Assembly (NCBI GenBank): GCA_937998045.1
Contig: CALKVG010000356.1
Location: 1 to 20,625, forward strand
Origin: an uncultured Myxococcales bacterium
Lineage (GTDB): Bacteria; Myxococcota_A; Polyangia; Polyangiales; Polyangiaceae
Length of the DNA: 20,625 nucleotides
Reading direction: 5' to 3'
The notes under the pieces were generated by a model. That model made no database searches. It had not been told where the DNA came from and was given only the letters and a program-made list of their open reading frames with translations. The translations under genes were made by a program, and so were the position numbers. Shown here one piece after another: positions 7,657 to 14,149 of this stretch. Position 1 is the first letter of the stretch. Every line of letters begins with the position of its first letter.

Positions 7657-9440
7657 GAGCGTCGGCACTCGCTGGCGCGGCGCTCGCACTCGCGGCCGCT
7701 GCCCTCGGCTCCGTCGGGTGTCGCGACCTGCTGGGCATCCACGAGCTCTCGGGCGACACGACCGACGGCGGCGACGACGGCTCGAGCCTCGACGCGACGC
7801 AACCAGAAGCCGGCCCGACGCCCGACGCGGGCGACGCCTCGAAGGGCGGGTCGGATGCCTCGACCGACGGGCCGCGCGACAGCGGCGGGCCTCCGTCGGA
7901 CGCCGGTTGCTCCGGCCTCGTGTGCGACGGGGGATGCGTTCCGAATGACCTGCACAACTGCGGCGCGTGCGGCAACGACTGCACGTCGCTGAGCCACGTC
8001 AGCGCGACGGACCTGCAGTGCATGGGAGGCACGTGCGTCTACTCCTGCGCCACCGGCTTCTCCGATTGCGCCGACGCAGGCCACGGCTGCCCGAACGACC
8101 TCTCCCAGAACGGCAACTGCGGGGGGTGCGGCGTGACGTGCTCGAGCCCCACGCCGCTTTGCCAGAGTTCGATGTGCGCGTCGACGTGCACGGGCACCAC
8201 GCCCGATCTCTGCGGCATGAGCTGCACGAACAAGCAGACCGACGCGAACAACTGCGGCATGTGCGGGAACGTCTGCACGACCAGCGTGGCGCACGCGTCG
8301 CCGACGTGCTCCAGCGCGACGTGCGGGTACACATGCGATACGTCGCTCGGATACACGCCGTGCGCGGGCGGGTGCGTCGACCAGAGCAGCGACGACAACA
8401 ACTGCGGTGGTTGCGGGGCCTCGTTCGCGTGCACGGGAGGAAAGCACTGCGCCTCGGGGAAGTGCGCTTGCCCGGGCGGCACGCACGACTGCGGCGGGAC
8501 CTGCTCGAGCAACACGAGCACGGCCTCGTGCGGCACGACGTCGTGCTCCACCTGCCCGGGCCCCGCGAGCGGAACCGGCATGCCGTCGTGCGACGGCACG
8601 GGCTGCGGAGTCGCCTGCTCCGGAAGTACGCCCACCTATTGCTCGACGACGAACGCGTGCGTGGACACGACGACCGACGCGAACAACTGCGGCGGCTGCG
8701 GGATGGCGTGCCCCGCCAACATGCCCGTGTGCTCGGGCAGCTCGTGCCACCCGCCGCCGACCTGGTGCACGACGCAGAGCCCCCCCGCGGGCGTCGCCGC
8801 GGCGGACTTCCAGTGCCTCGACTTCGACATGGGGCTGCCAGGCAGCTCCTGGACGCAGACGCAGAGCACCTCGGGCACGTTCTCGCTCTCGACGGCGGCC
8901 TTCTCGTCCTCGCCGAATTCGCTGCTCATGACGGTGCCCGCGGCGGCGGATGCCAGTCACCAGGGCGTCGCGACGCTGGCCTGGACGAACGTCGAAGCGA
9001 CGAACATCCAGGGGATCACCGTCTCCGCGCAGATCAACCCGAGCTCCCCCGGCGGCGGGGTTTACCCCGCGTGGACCGGCGACGTCGACGTCTTGTGCGT
9101 GAAGTTCAACAGCCAAGACAGCAAGGCCTGCCTTCAGTACGTCTACGGCTCGCCGACGAAGCTGCGGATCAACTGGGTCTTCATTCCAGGCGCCGCCGCC
9201 CAGGGTTTCTGCGATGTCCCGCTGTGGACGTACAACACGTGGAACGCCGTCCAGCTCTCGCTGGCGGCCAACGGCGTCAGCACCGTCGTGCTCAACGGGG
9301 CGACGACCACGTGCATGCCCACCCTAACAGTGGGACCGGACACGTCCGCGTCGATCACCGTGGGGCCGCAGGCGTTTTCGGTGACCAACTTTGCATTCAC
9401 GGCCTACTACGACGACGTGCTCGCATACGTGAGTCGGTAG
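7653..9440 (+). CDS. Surface lipoprotein with N-C-G-x-C-G cysteine repeats and lectin-like C-terminal domain
   Basis: The 595-residue product has a lipoprotein signal with lipobox GSVGC (Cys23), followed by RDLLGI, a start often seen in Polyangia lipoproteins. Residues ~32-88 are an Asp/Gly/Ser/Pro linker. Residues ~90-370 carry at least five copies of a cysteine module with the core N-C-G-x-C-G-x-x-C (DNA at about 7955, 8115, 8250, 8398 and 8683) plus intervening Cys-rich loops; these probably form disulfides outside the cell. Residues ~385-595 are beta-rich and end in FTAYYDDVLAYV, as in concanavalin/LamG-like jelly-roll domains. Related Cys-repeat proteins in databases are sometimes mislabelled as tryptophan synthase; there is no such domain here. 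Function is unknown, perhaps adhesion or glycan binding. The ATG overlaps the upstream stop (ATGA, 7653-7656). Confidence 0.83.
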   Translation: MRASALAGAALALAAAALGSVGCRDLLGIHELSGDTTDGGDDGSSLDATQPEAGPTPDAGDASKGGSDASTDGPRDSGGPPSDAGCSGLVCDGGCVPNDLHNCGACGNDCTSLSHVSATDLQCMGGTCVYSCATGFSDCADAGHGCPNDLSQNGNCGGCGVTCSSPTPLCQSSMCASTCTGTTPDLCGMSCTNKQTDANNCGMCGNVCTTSVAHASPTCSSATCGYTCDTSLGYTPCAGGCVDQSSDDNNCGGCGASFACTGGKHCASGKCACPGGTHDCGGTCSSNTSTASCGTTSCSTCPGPASGTGMPSCDGTGCGVACSGSTPTYCSTTNACVDTTTDANNCGGCGMACPANMPVCSGSSCHPPPTWCTTQSPPAGVAAADFQCLDFDMGLPGSSWTQTQSTSGTFSLSTAAFSSSPNSLLMTVPAAADASHQGVATLAWTNVEATNIQGITVSAQINPSSPGGGVYPAWTGDVDVLCVKFNSQDSKACLQYVYGSPTKLRINWVFIPGAAAQGFCDVPLWTYNTWNAVQLSLAANGVSTVVLNGATTTCMPTLTVGPDTSASITVGPQAFSVTNFAFTAYYDDVLAYVSR

Positions 9441-9471
9441 ACCGGTTGAAGAAGTCATGGGCTAAAGGACA

Positions 9472-10389
9472 CTAGAGAGTGGGCCCGAGTTCCCAGGGCG
9501 GGGGCGTGAACCTCTCTTGCAGGTGCTCGACGAACGCCTTCACCTTCGGTGAGAGCAGGCGCGTCGTCGGATAGACCGCGTGAACGGTCGCGCGGGGCGA
9601 ACACCAGTCCTTCAAGACGTGCTCGAGCCGGCGCTCGCGCAGGACCCCGATGCACCGAAACACCGGGAGCATCGCCACGCCCACGCCGGCGAGCGCGGCG
9701 TCGAGGAGCGCGTCGAAGTCGTTCATCACGAGGCGCGGTTTCACGATGACGTCCACGGCGGTGGTTCCTTTCTCCAACCTCCATGTCGTCGGCGACGCTC
9801 CGGCGCCGAACACCAGGGCGTCGTGACTCGCGAGATCGGCCGGCTCGCGAGGACGACCGCGGCTCTTCAGGTACCCGGCGGTCGCGACTGCGATCCTTCG
9901 AATGGTCGCCAGCGGGCGCGCGACAAGCGTCGAATCCGCGAGCGCGCCGGCGCGGATCGCGACGTCGAACCCTTCCTCGACGAGGCCGACGCGCCGATCG
10001 GTCGCCACGACCTCCAGGATGACCTCGGGGTTCTTCCTCGCGAAGTCGGCGAGGATGACCCCCATGAATCCGAAGTTGAGCGGCGTCGTCACCCGCAAGA
10101 GACCGCGCGGCACGCCCCGAAAGCGGCCCACCGCATTCTCCGCCTCGTCTACCTCGCCGATGATCCGCGCGCAGAACTCGTAGTACGTGCGCCCCTCGTC
10201 GGTGAGGCGCAGTGTGCGCGTCGTTCGCTGCAGAAGGCGCACGCCGAGGCGCTCCTCGAGGTCGGTCACCTTGCGGCTCACCGTCGACTTCGGCATGTCG
10301 AGGTCGTGCGCTGCCGCGGTGAAGCTCCCGCTCTGCACGACGCGGGCGAAGACGAGGATTTCGTTGAGGTCGGGGATCTTGGCCGCCAT
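9472..10389 (-). CDS. LysR-family transcriptional regulator
   Basis: The 305-residue product is of normal LysR length. Residues ~8-66 are the winged helix-turn-helix (LVFARVVQSGSFTAAAHDL, PKSTVSRKVTDLEERLGVRL, TTRTLRLTDEG). The substrate-binding domain covers ~95-295 (LRVTTPLNFGF, DVAIRAGALADSTL, GVGVAMLPVFRC). ATG 10389 is the start because it begins the LysR N-terminus; the much longer open frame upstream is antisense to the YceI gene. It lies divergent from the YceI-pirin operon with 90 bases between starts. LysR proteins typically repress themselves and activate the divergent operon in response to a small ligand. The ligand cannot be told from sequence. Confidence 0.93.
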   Translation of the reverse strand: MAAKIPDLNEILVFARVVQSGSFTAAAHDLDMPKSTVSRKVTDLEERLGVRLLQRTTRTLRLTDEGRTYYEFCARIIGEVDEAENAVGRFRGVPRGLLRVTTPLNFGFMGVILADFARKNPEVILEVVATDRRVGLVEEGFDVAIRAGALADSTLVARPLATIRRIAVATAGYLKSRGRPREPADLASHDALVFGAGASPTTWRLEKGTTAVDVIVKPRLVMNDFDALLDAALAGVGVAMLPVFRCIGVLRERRLEHVLKDWCSPRATVHAVYPTTRLLSPKVKAFVEHLQERFTPPPWELGPTL

Positions 10390-10407
10390 TGTTCCAGGAG
10401 CTGAACA
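10390..10407. promoter_or_regulatory. Inverted repeat, candidate LysR operator
   Basis: TGTTC-CAGGAGCT-GAACA is a perfect 5-base inverted repeat spaced by 8 bases, directly abutting the LysR start codon. Binding here would block translation or transcription of the regulator gene. A second hint is that AACAGTC occurs at 10404-10410 and again at 10444-10450, 40 bases apart, close to four helical turns. A LysR tetramer contacting two sites in the 90-base divergent region would fit, but this is inference. Confidence 0.4.
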
Positions 10408-10479
10408 GTCTAGCCAATCGAGCGTGTCTAATCGCGCTGGCGCAACAGTCGTAGGTTCTGGCGCATGGAGGCGCTCAAC

Positions 10480-11040
10480 ATGAAGAACGAAAATACCGCC
10501 AAGACCTGGAACGTCGACGTCGCCCACTCGAGCGTGGTGTTCTCGGTACGGCACATGGTCGTCTCGAAGGTTCGTGGTCGCTTCGCGAAGTTCAGCGGAC
10601 GGCTGGAGCTCAACGACCAAGACCTGACGCAGTCGAACGTCGACATTCGCATCGACGCGTCGAGCATCGACACCGGCGTCGGCGATCGTGACACCCACCT
10701 GCGGTCGCCGGACTTCCTGGACGTCGAGAAGTTCCCGGAGCTGACCTACAAGAGCAAGCGCGTCGAGCGCCTCGGGGAGGACCGCTACCGCGTCGTGGGC
10801 GACCTGACCATCCGGGGGGCGACCCGCGAGGTCCCGCTCGATGTCGAGGCGGGCGGCCGGGTGAAGGACCCCTGGGGAAACGAGCGCGCCGGCTTCACCG
10901 CGCGCACGAGGATTGATCGCCGCGACTTCGGCCTCGAATGGAACAAGGTGATCGAGACCGGCGGCTTCGTCGTCGGCGACCACATCGACATCGACGTCGA
11001 CGTCGAAGGCGTTCGCGTCGCCGAACAGAGCGCCGCGTAG
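10480..11040 (+). CDS. YceI-family protein
   Basis: The 186-residue product is a YceI-type lipocalin-like beta barrel, a family that binds isoprenoid-like or fatty molecules and is often linked to stress or respiration. Typical features are the opening WNVDVAHSSVVFSVRHM, the KVRGRFAKFSG strand, DTGVGDRDTHLRSPDFLDVEKFPEL and the DRRDFGLEWN segment near the end. No signal peptide is present, so unlike E. coli YceI it is probably cytoplasmic. The start is set at 10480, not at the upstream ATG 10465, because GGAGG (10467-10471) lies 8 bases before 10480. It is followed 62 bases later by the pirin gene and is divergent from the LysR gene. Confidence 0.9.
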   Translation: MKNENTAKTWNVDVAHSSVVFSVRHMVVSKVRGRFAKFSGRLELNDQDLTQSNVDIRIDASSIDTGVGDRDTHLRSPDFLDVEKFPELTYKSKRVERLGEDRYRVVGDLTIRGATREVPLDVEAGGRVKDPWGNERAGFTARTRIDRRDFGLEWNKVIETGGFVVGDHIDIDVDVEGVRVAEQSAA

Positions 11041-11086
11041 TTTGACCGAGTCGCGGTCGTGTTGTGCCCGTTCGCTTCGCGAAGTC

Positions 11087-11094
11087 GGAAGGAG
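11087..11094 (+). promoter_or_regulatory. Strong ribosome binding site for the pirin gene
   Basis: GGAAGGAG stands 8 bases before ATG 11103. It decides the start over an upstream in-frame GTG at 11064, whose extension would also contain this site. Confidence 0.75.
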
Positions 11095-11102
11095 ATTTGA
11101 AC

Positions 11103-12014
11103 ATGTCCGAGGTGAGAATGACACGCGAGGTCGAGAGCATCGTCAGCGCGCACAAGCAGGCGGAGGGCGCCGGTTTCATCGTGCGCCGTCCGTTCCCGAG
11201 CGCGCGCCTCTCGTTCGTCGATCCCTTCTTGCTGCTCGACGAGATGGGGCCCGCCGACTACGCGCCGGGTGAAGCGGTGGGCGCGCCCGACCACCCGCAC
11301 CGCGGCTTCGAGACGGTCACGTACATCATCGAAGGCGAATTCGAGCACGAGGACTCGGCCGGGCACCGCGGCGCGCTGCGCCCGGGGGACGTGCAATGGA
11401 TGACGGCGGGCGCGGGCATCGTCCACTCCGAGGAGCCATCGGCTGCGATCCGCGAGAGGGGCGGCCGCGTCCACGGATTCCAGATCTGGGTCAACCTGCC
11501 CGGCCGCGACAAGATGATACGTCCGCGCTACCAGGAAGTTCCGTCGAGCCGGATTCCTACGGCGGCCACGCCGGACGGCAAGGCGCGCGTGCGTGTCATC
11601 GCGGGAGAGGCGCTCGGGACGCGCGCGGTGATCGACACGCGCATCCCCATCGTCTACCAGGACTGGCGGCTCGACGAGGGAGCCGACGTCACCCTCCCGC
11701 TCGCCCGCGAAGAACGAGCGATGGTCTACGTGTTCCAGGGTGCGGCGAAGGTCGGGGAGGAAGGCCGCGACGTGGCGGACGGCCAGCTCGCGATTCTCGG
11801 TCAGGGTGACGCCGTGCGCCTGCGAGGCGCGACCGGAGGGGGCCGCCTCCTTCTCCTCGCGGGAGTTCCTCTGCGCGAGCCGGTCGCGCGCTATGGCCCG
11901 TTCGTGATGAACACCGAGCAGGAAGTCCGCCAGGCCATCCTGGATTACCAGAGCGGCAAGATGGGCGAGATCACTCGTACGGCGGAGGTCAGCCAGCCCG
12001 CTCAAGCTCGCTGA
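11103..12014 (+). CDS. Pirin family protein (bicupin)
   Basis: The 303-residue product has the two-cupin pirin fold. The metal site of the N-terminal cupin is complete: HPHRGFETVTY (His64, His66) and HSEE (His108, Glu110), where Fe(II) or another metal is bound in known pirins. The C-terminal cupin (about 190-285) has the usual RVIAGEA and QDWRL segments. Some bacterial pirins have quercetinase activity; others act as redox-sensing regulators. Which applies here cannot be decided. It is the second gene of the YceI-pirin operon. Its 3' end overlaps the convergent methyltransferase gene by 26 bases (11989-12014), which is unusual but both frames are sound. Confidence 0.93.
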   Translation: MSEVRMTREVESIVSAHKQAEGAGFIVRRPFPSARLSFVDPFLLLDEMGPADYAPGEAVGAPDHPHRGFETVTYIIEGEFEHEDSAGHRGALRPGDVQWMTAGAGIVHSEEPSAAIRERGGRVHGFQIWVNLPGRDKMIRPRYQEVPSSRIPTAATPDGKARVRVIAGEALGTRAVIDTRIPIVYQDWRLDEGADVTLPLAREERAMVYVFQGAAKVGEEGRDVADGQLAILGQGDAVRLRGATGGGRLLLLAGVPLREPVARYGPFVMNTEQEVRQAILDYQSGKMGEITRTAEVSQPAQAR

Positions 12015-12669
12015 TTTTTCGCCACACCGTCGCGAGCCAGGGCTGCTGGGCCCTCGGCACGCCGCTCGGCCGGTAGTAGTGCGCGATGAGCTCGAACCCC
12101 GCCGCCGCGACGATCTCCCGCCAGCGCTCGAGGTCCCAGTAACAGCCGTATCGCTGGCCGTTCCATCCTTCCTCGTTGTCGCCGCGCGGATTCGACGAGA
12201 AGAGGACACCGCGCGTCTTCAGCGCGACCGCGAGCTCGCGCAGGACGCGCGGCAGATCTGCGCTCGGTACGTGGAAGAGCGAAGCGTTCGCGAAGACGCC
12301 GTCGAAGCGCGCCGGGGGGAGCGCGAGCGCGAGGAAATCCTGCTCGAGCACCTCGCAGCCCGAGTGCTCCTGCGCCATTGCGCAGAAGGCCCGACATCCC
12401 TCCAGGCCGACGGCGTCGTGTCCGAGCGAACGGAAATAGGCGAGGTCTCGGCCCGGTCCGCACCCGAAGTCGAGGATCGACCACGGCCGCGGGCCCTCGA
12501 TGTTGTCGAGCAGGGCCGCGTAGTTCTGCGTCACGTCGTGGTCCTTCGTGCCTTCCCAGAATGCGGCGGCGTTCGCCTCGTAATGGGCGAGCGTGCGAGA
12601 AGCGGCCTGACTCGCGGATGCGCCCGGCTCGGGGTTGCGTCCGACGGACACGGAAGAGGAAGAGGACAT
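11989..12669 (-). CDS. Class I SAM-dependent methyltransferase
   Basis: The 226-residue product has a Ser-rich N-terminal tail (1-24) and then a Rossmann methyltransferase fold. Motif I is ILDFGCGPGRDLAYF (65-79), an acidic residue ends the second strand (GLE, 88-90), and motif IV is FDGVFANASLFHVP (122-135). A late GVLFSSNPRG strand and YYRPSG near the end complete the fold. The substrate is unknown; small molecules or lipids are likely for this type. ATG 12669 has only a weak ribosome binding site; a later start is possible because the Ser-rich tail is not conserved-looking. It converges on, and overlaps, the pirin gene. Confidence 0.87.
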   Translation of the reverse strand: MSSSSSVSVGRNPEPGASASQAASRTLAHYEANAAAFWEGTKDHDVTQNYAALLDNIEGPRPWSILDFGCGPGRDLAYFRSLGHDAVGLEGCRAFCAMAQEHSGCEVLEQDFLALALPPARFDGVFANASLFHVPSADLPRVLRELAVALKTRGVLFSSNPRGDNEEGWNGQRYGCYWDLERWREIVAAAGFELIAHYYRPSGVPRAQQPWLATVWRKISELERAG

Positions 12670-12733
12670 GCGGCTACGAGCAGCATTGCGCGACCGGGCG
12701 GGTGCGTCGAGTCGCGTGGCAACCCAGCGCGTG

Positions 12734-13002
12734 TCAGTGGACGGTCATGGCGAAGGGGCCTGCGATTGCGGATGGTTGGTAGCCGGCCTTGCAGGCAATC
12801 GCGTTGTACGTGCCCATCGCGAGCGGGAAGGGCGACCGAACCGGATGTAGCCTGGTGGGTCGTCCTGCTGGCGCGGCAGGCCCGGCGCCGTAATGACAAC
12901 GTTCTGGTCGGACGGGATGGGGCCCGGCGGCGGCGAGAATGTCGGTAACGGGCAAGGTGCGAGCAACGCGACGTCGGGCATCCCCGCCACCGTAGGAATG
13001 TC
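12734..13002 (-). pseudogene. Frameshifted remnant of a chitobiase C-terminal (CHB_HEX_C / Fn3-associated) type domain
   Basis: Two minus-strand frames together read like one beta-sandwich domain. From 13002 one frame gives DIPTVAGMPDVALLAPCPLP, then TFSPPPGPIPSDQNVVITAP, matching the family's opening 'P-F-S-P-x-G-x-(S/T)-x-V-x-I'. Around 12830-12845 the match moves to another frame, reading SPFPLAMGTYNAIACKAGYQ then PSAIAGPFAMTVH and a stop at 12734-12736; 'IKAIA-x-x-x-GY-x-x-S-x-VA' is the family's ending. No N-terminal part of a gene exists, because the membrane protein gene starts at 13074 on the other strand. It is best read as a decayed fragment. Family assignment is from memory of motif patterns and needs a profile search. 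Confidence 0.42.
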
Positions 13003-13062
13003 AAGGCGTCCACCCCGATGATCCGCCGAATGCGGAGAAATGCTCCGTCTTGCGCTACACGT

Positions 13063-13071
13063 AGGAAGGAG
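13063..13071 (+). promoter_or_regulatory. Ribosome binding site of the small membrane protein gene
   Basis: AGGAAGGAG ends two bases before ATG 13074; its first AGGA (13063-13066) is at a good 7-base spacing. It supports this start codon. Confidence 0.6.
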
Positions 13072-13073
13072 CG

Positions 13074-13583
13074 ATGAACCCCTACCCGTACAACCAATAC
13101 GCGCCGCCGCAGCCGCCGCCTCCTCCGGGGTACGGCTACGCGCCCCCGCCGGGTGGCATCCCCGAGGACGTGCAACACCTCAACGCCCTGTCGATCTGCC
13201 ATTTCATCTACGCCGGGCTCGTCGGGCTCGCGTCGCTCGTCGTCGGAGCCATCCTCCTGGTCACGATGCTCGCGGCCGCCGGCGCAGCCGCCGGCAAGGG
13301 CGGGGCCGAGGCCGCAGCGGCGATCGGGATTGTCGACGTGATCTTCGGCATCGCGATTCTCCTGTTGCTCGCGAAGACGGCGCTCCTCGTGTATTCGGGC
13401 GTGTGCATCCGCAAGCGGCGCCATCGCACGCTGAGCGTGGTCCTGGCGTGCCTCTCCTGCGTCAACATCCCGTTGGGAACGGCGCTCGGGGTCTTTACGC
13501 TCGTCGTCCTGTCACGGCCGTCCGTGAAGGCCATGTACGAGTACGCCGAGCGGTTCGGCACACCGGCGAACGCGCCTGGCTGA
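13074..13583 (+). CDS. Small integral membrane protein with Pro/Tyr-rich N-terminus
   Basis: The 169-residue product begins with ~28 residues rich in Pro, Tyr and Gly (MNPYPYNQYAPPQPPPPPGY), a low-complexity cytoplasmic tail seen in many bacterial small membrane proteins. Three to four hydrophobic segments follow: about 40-72, 83-110 and 119-146. The last part (NIPLGTALGVFTLVVLSRPS) resembles the ending of a family of small membrane proteins common in Myxococcota and Planctomycetes, but I cannot name it. A good ribosome binding site precedes the ATG. The gene stands alone between two stretches of gene remnants and has normal codon use, so it looks intact and expressed. Function is unknown. 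Confidence 0.8.
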   Translation: MNPYPYNQYAPPQPPPPPGYGYAPPPGGIPEDVQHLNALSICHFIYAGLVGLASLVVGAILLVTMLAAAGAAAGKGGAEAAAAIGIVDVIFGIAILLLLAKTALLVYSGVCIRKRRHRTLSVVLACLSCVNIPLGTALGVFTLVVLSRPSVKAMYEYAERFGTPANAPG

Positions 13584-13604
13584 ATCGGGGGCACGATTCT
13601 CGTC

Positions 13605-13888
13605 CTAGAGGTCATCGCTCACCGCGTGGAGGACGTAGCGCGCCTGCAGTTTGCCCGCCGACGTCAGGACGCATTCGCCGAGCGCATGCTCCCCTCCGCA
13701 GGAGTGCGCGGCGCCGGGAAGCGGGGCGCGATCCGCTCGTCGAGCGCGTCGTTCGGCCCGGCGAACGGCGGCCGACCGTAGCGGAGGTCGAACGCCGTGG
13801 CGCCGGCCCCGTAGTCGTCCGTCGTCCGATCGACGGGCTCGCCGCGGAGCGCGGAGACCTGTCCAACATTGGCGAGGCGACTTTCAGG
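13605..13888 (-). pseudogene. Remnant with Ser/Thr-kinase-like and macro-domain-like pieces
   Basis: On the minus strand one frame (13888 to about 13700) reads RGEPVDRTTDDYGAGATAFD and then LRYGRPPFAG. It resembles kinase subdomains VIII-IX ('D-x-Y-x-L-G-x-x-x-Y-E-L-x-x-G-x-P-P-F'; compare DARSDIWSLGVIFYELLAG in the intact kinase of this window). A neighbouring frame (about 13711 to 13605) reads CGGEHALGECVLTSAGKLQA then RYVLHAV and a stop, closely like the macro (ADP-ribose-binding) domain motif 'C-x-x-G-E-A-x-x-T-x-x-x-x-L-x-A-x-Y-V-I-H-x-V'. The pieces are in different frames and lack start and core motifs. This looks like the decayed end of a kinase/macro protein or two neighbouring fragments. 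Assignments rest on motif memory. Confidence 0.4.
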
Positions 13889-14106
13889 TGTCGCTGACGG
13901 TCACCACCAGGCAGACCGCCGGCCAGCTGGAGGTGCTCGTCGACGGCGCTCCGTCCGGCTCCCGACCGTCGGCAGCGACCTTCGGCCCGCTGCCATCGGT
14001 CCGCATCACGACGGACGTCTGCGATGGCCAGCTCGAACCGAACGGAGTCGATCGAACGGCGCCCCTCGTCGGGATCATCACGAACCTGTGCGTGTCCGCT
14101 CGGTGA
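13872..14106 (+). other. Orphan C-terminal reading-frame fragment (possible gene relic)
   Basis: A plus-strand frame ending at TGA 14104-14106 encodes beta-rich sequence (FQVSLTVTTRQTAGQLEVLV, then PSVRITTDVCDG) with high third-position GC, as in real genes here. Upstream of about 13872 the same frame becomes Arg-rich and shadow-like, and no good start is found. The opposite strand has similar third-position GC, so the coding strand is not certain. It may be the tail of a decayed gene. No family recognised. Confidence 0.22.
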
Positions 14107-14107
14107 G

Positions 14108-14127
14108 CCCTCTCGGTCGCGCGAGGG
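14108..14127. terminator. Hairpin between convergent reading frames (possible terminator)
   Basis: CCCTCTCG-GTCG-CGCGAGGG forms an 8-base-pair stem with one mismatch. It lies directly after the stop at 14106 and 22 bases beyond the 3' end of the barrel gene (14150). No T-run follows on either strand. Confidence 0.3.
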
Positions 14128-14149
14128 ACTGCCCCCTGCTGCCCGGCCC

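Noticed and set aside
7950..8705. CRISPR-like or tandem DNA repeat because of recurring AACAACTGCGGC
   Set aside because: Spacing is irregular and the recurrence is explained by the encoded N-N-C-G-x-C-G protein motif.
7161..9116. 651-residue minus-strand frame rich in Arg, Ala and Val
   Set aside because: Shadow of the Cys-repeat lipoprotein and the TPR gene; no domain motifs, no start signal.
9472..11124. 550-residue minus-strand frame suggesting a fusion upstream of LysR
   Set aside because: The first ~245 residues are antisense to the YceI gene; the LysR protein has a natural start at 10389.
12079..12948. Plus-strand frame of 289 residues across the methyltransferase
   Set aside because: Antisense shadow; the minus-strand frame has clear SAM-binding motifs.
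12670..14149. Insertion sequence or genomic island
   Set aside because: No transposase, integrase, terminal inverted repeats or target-site duplication could be found; only gene remnants.
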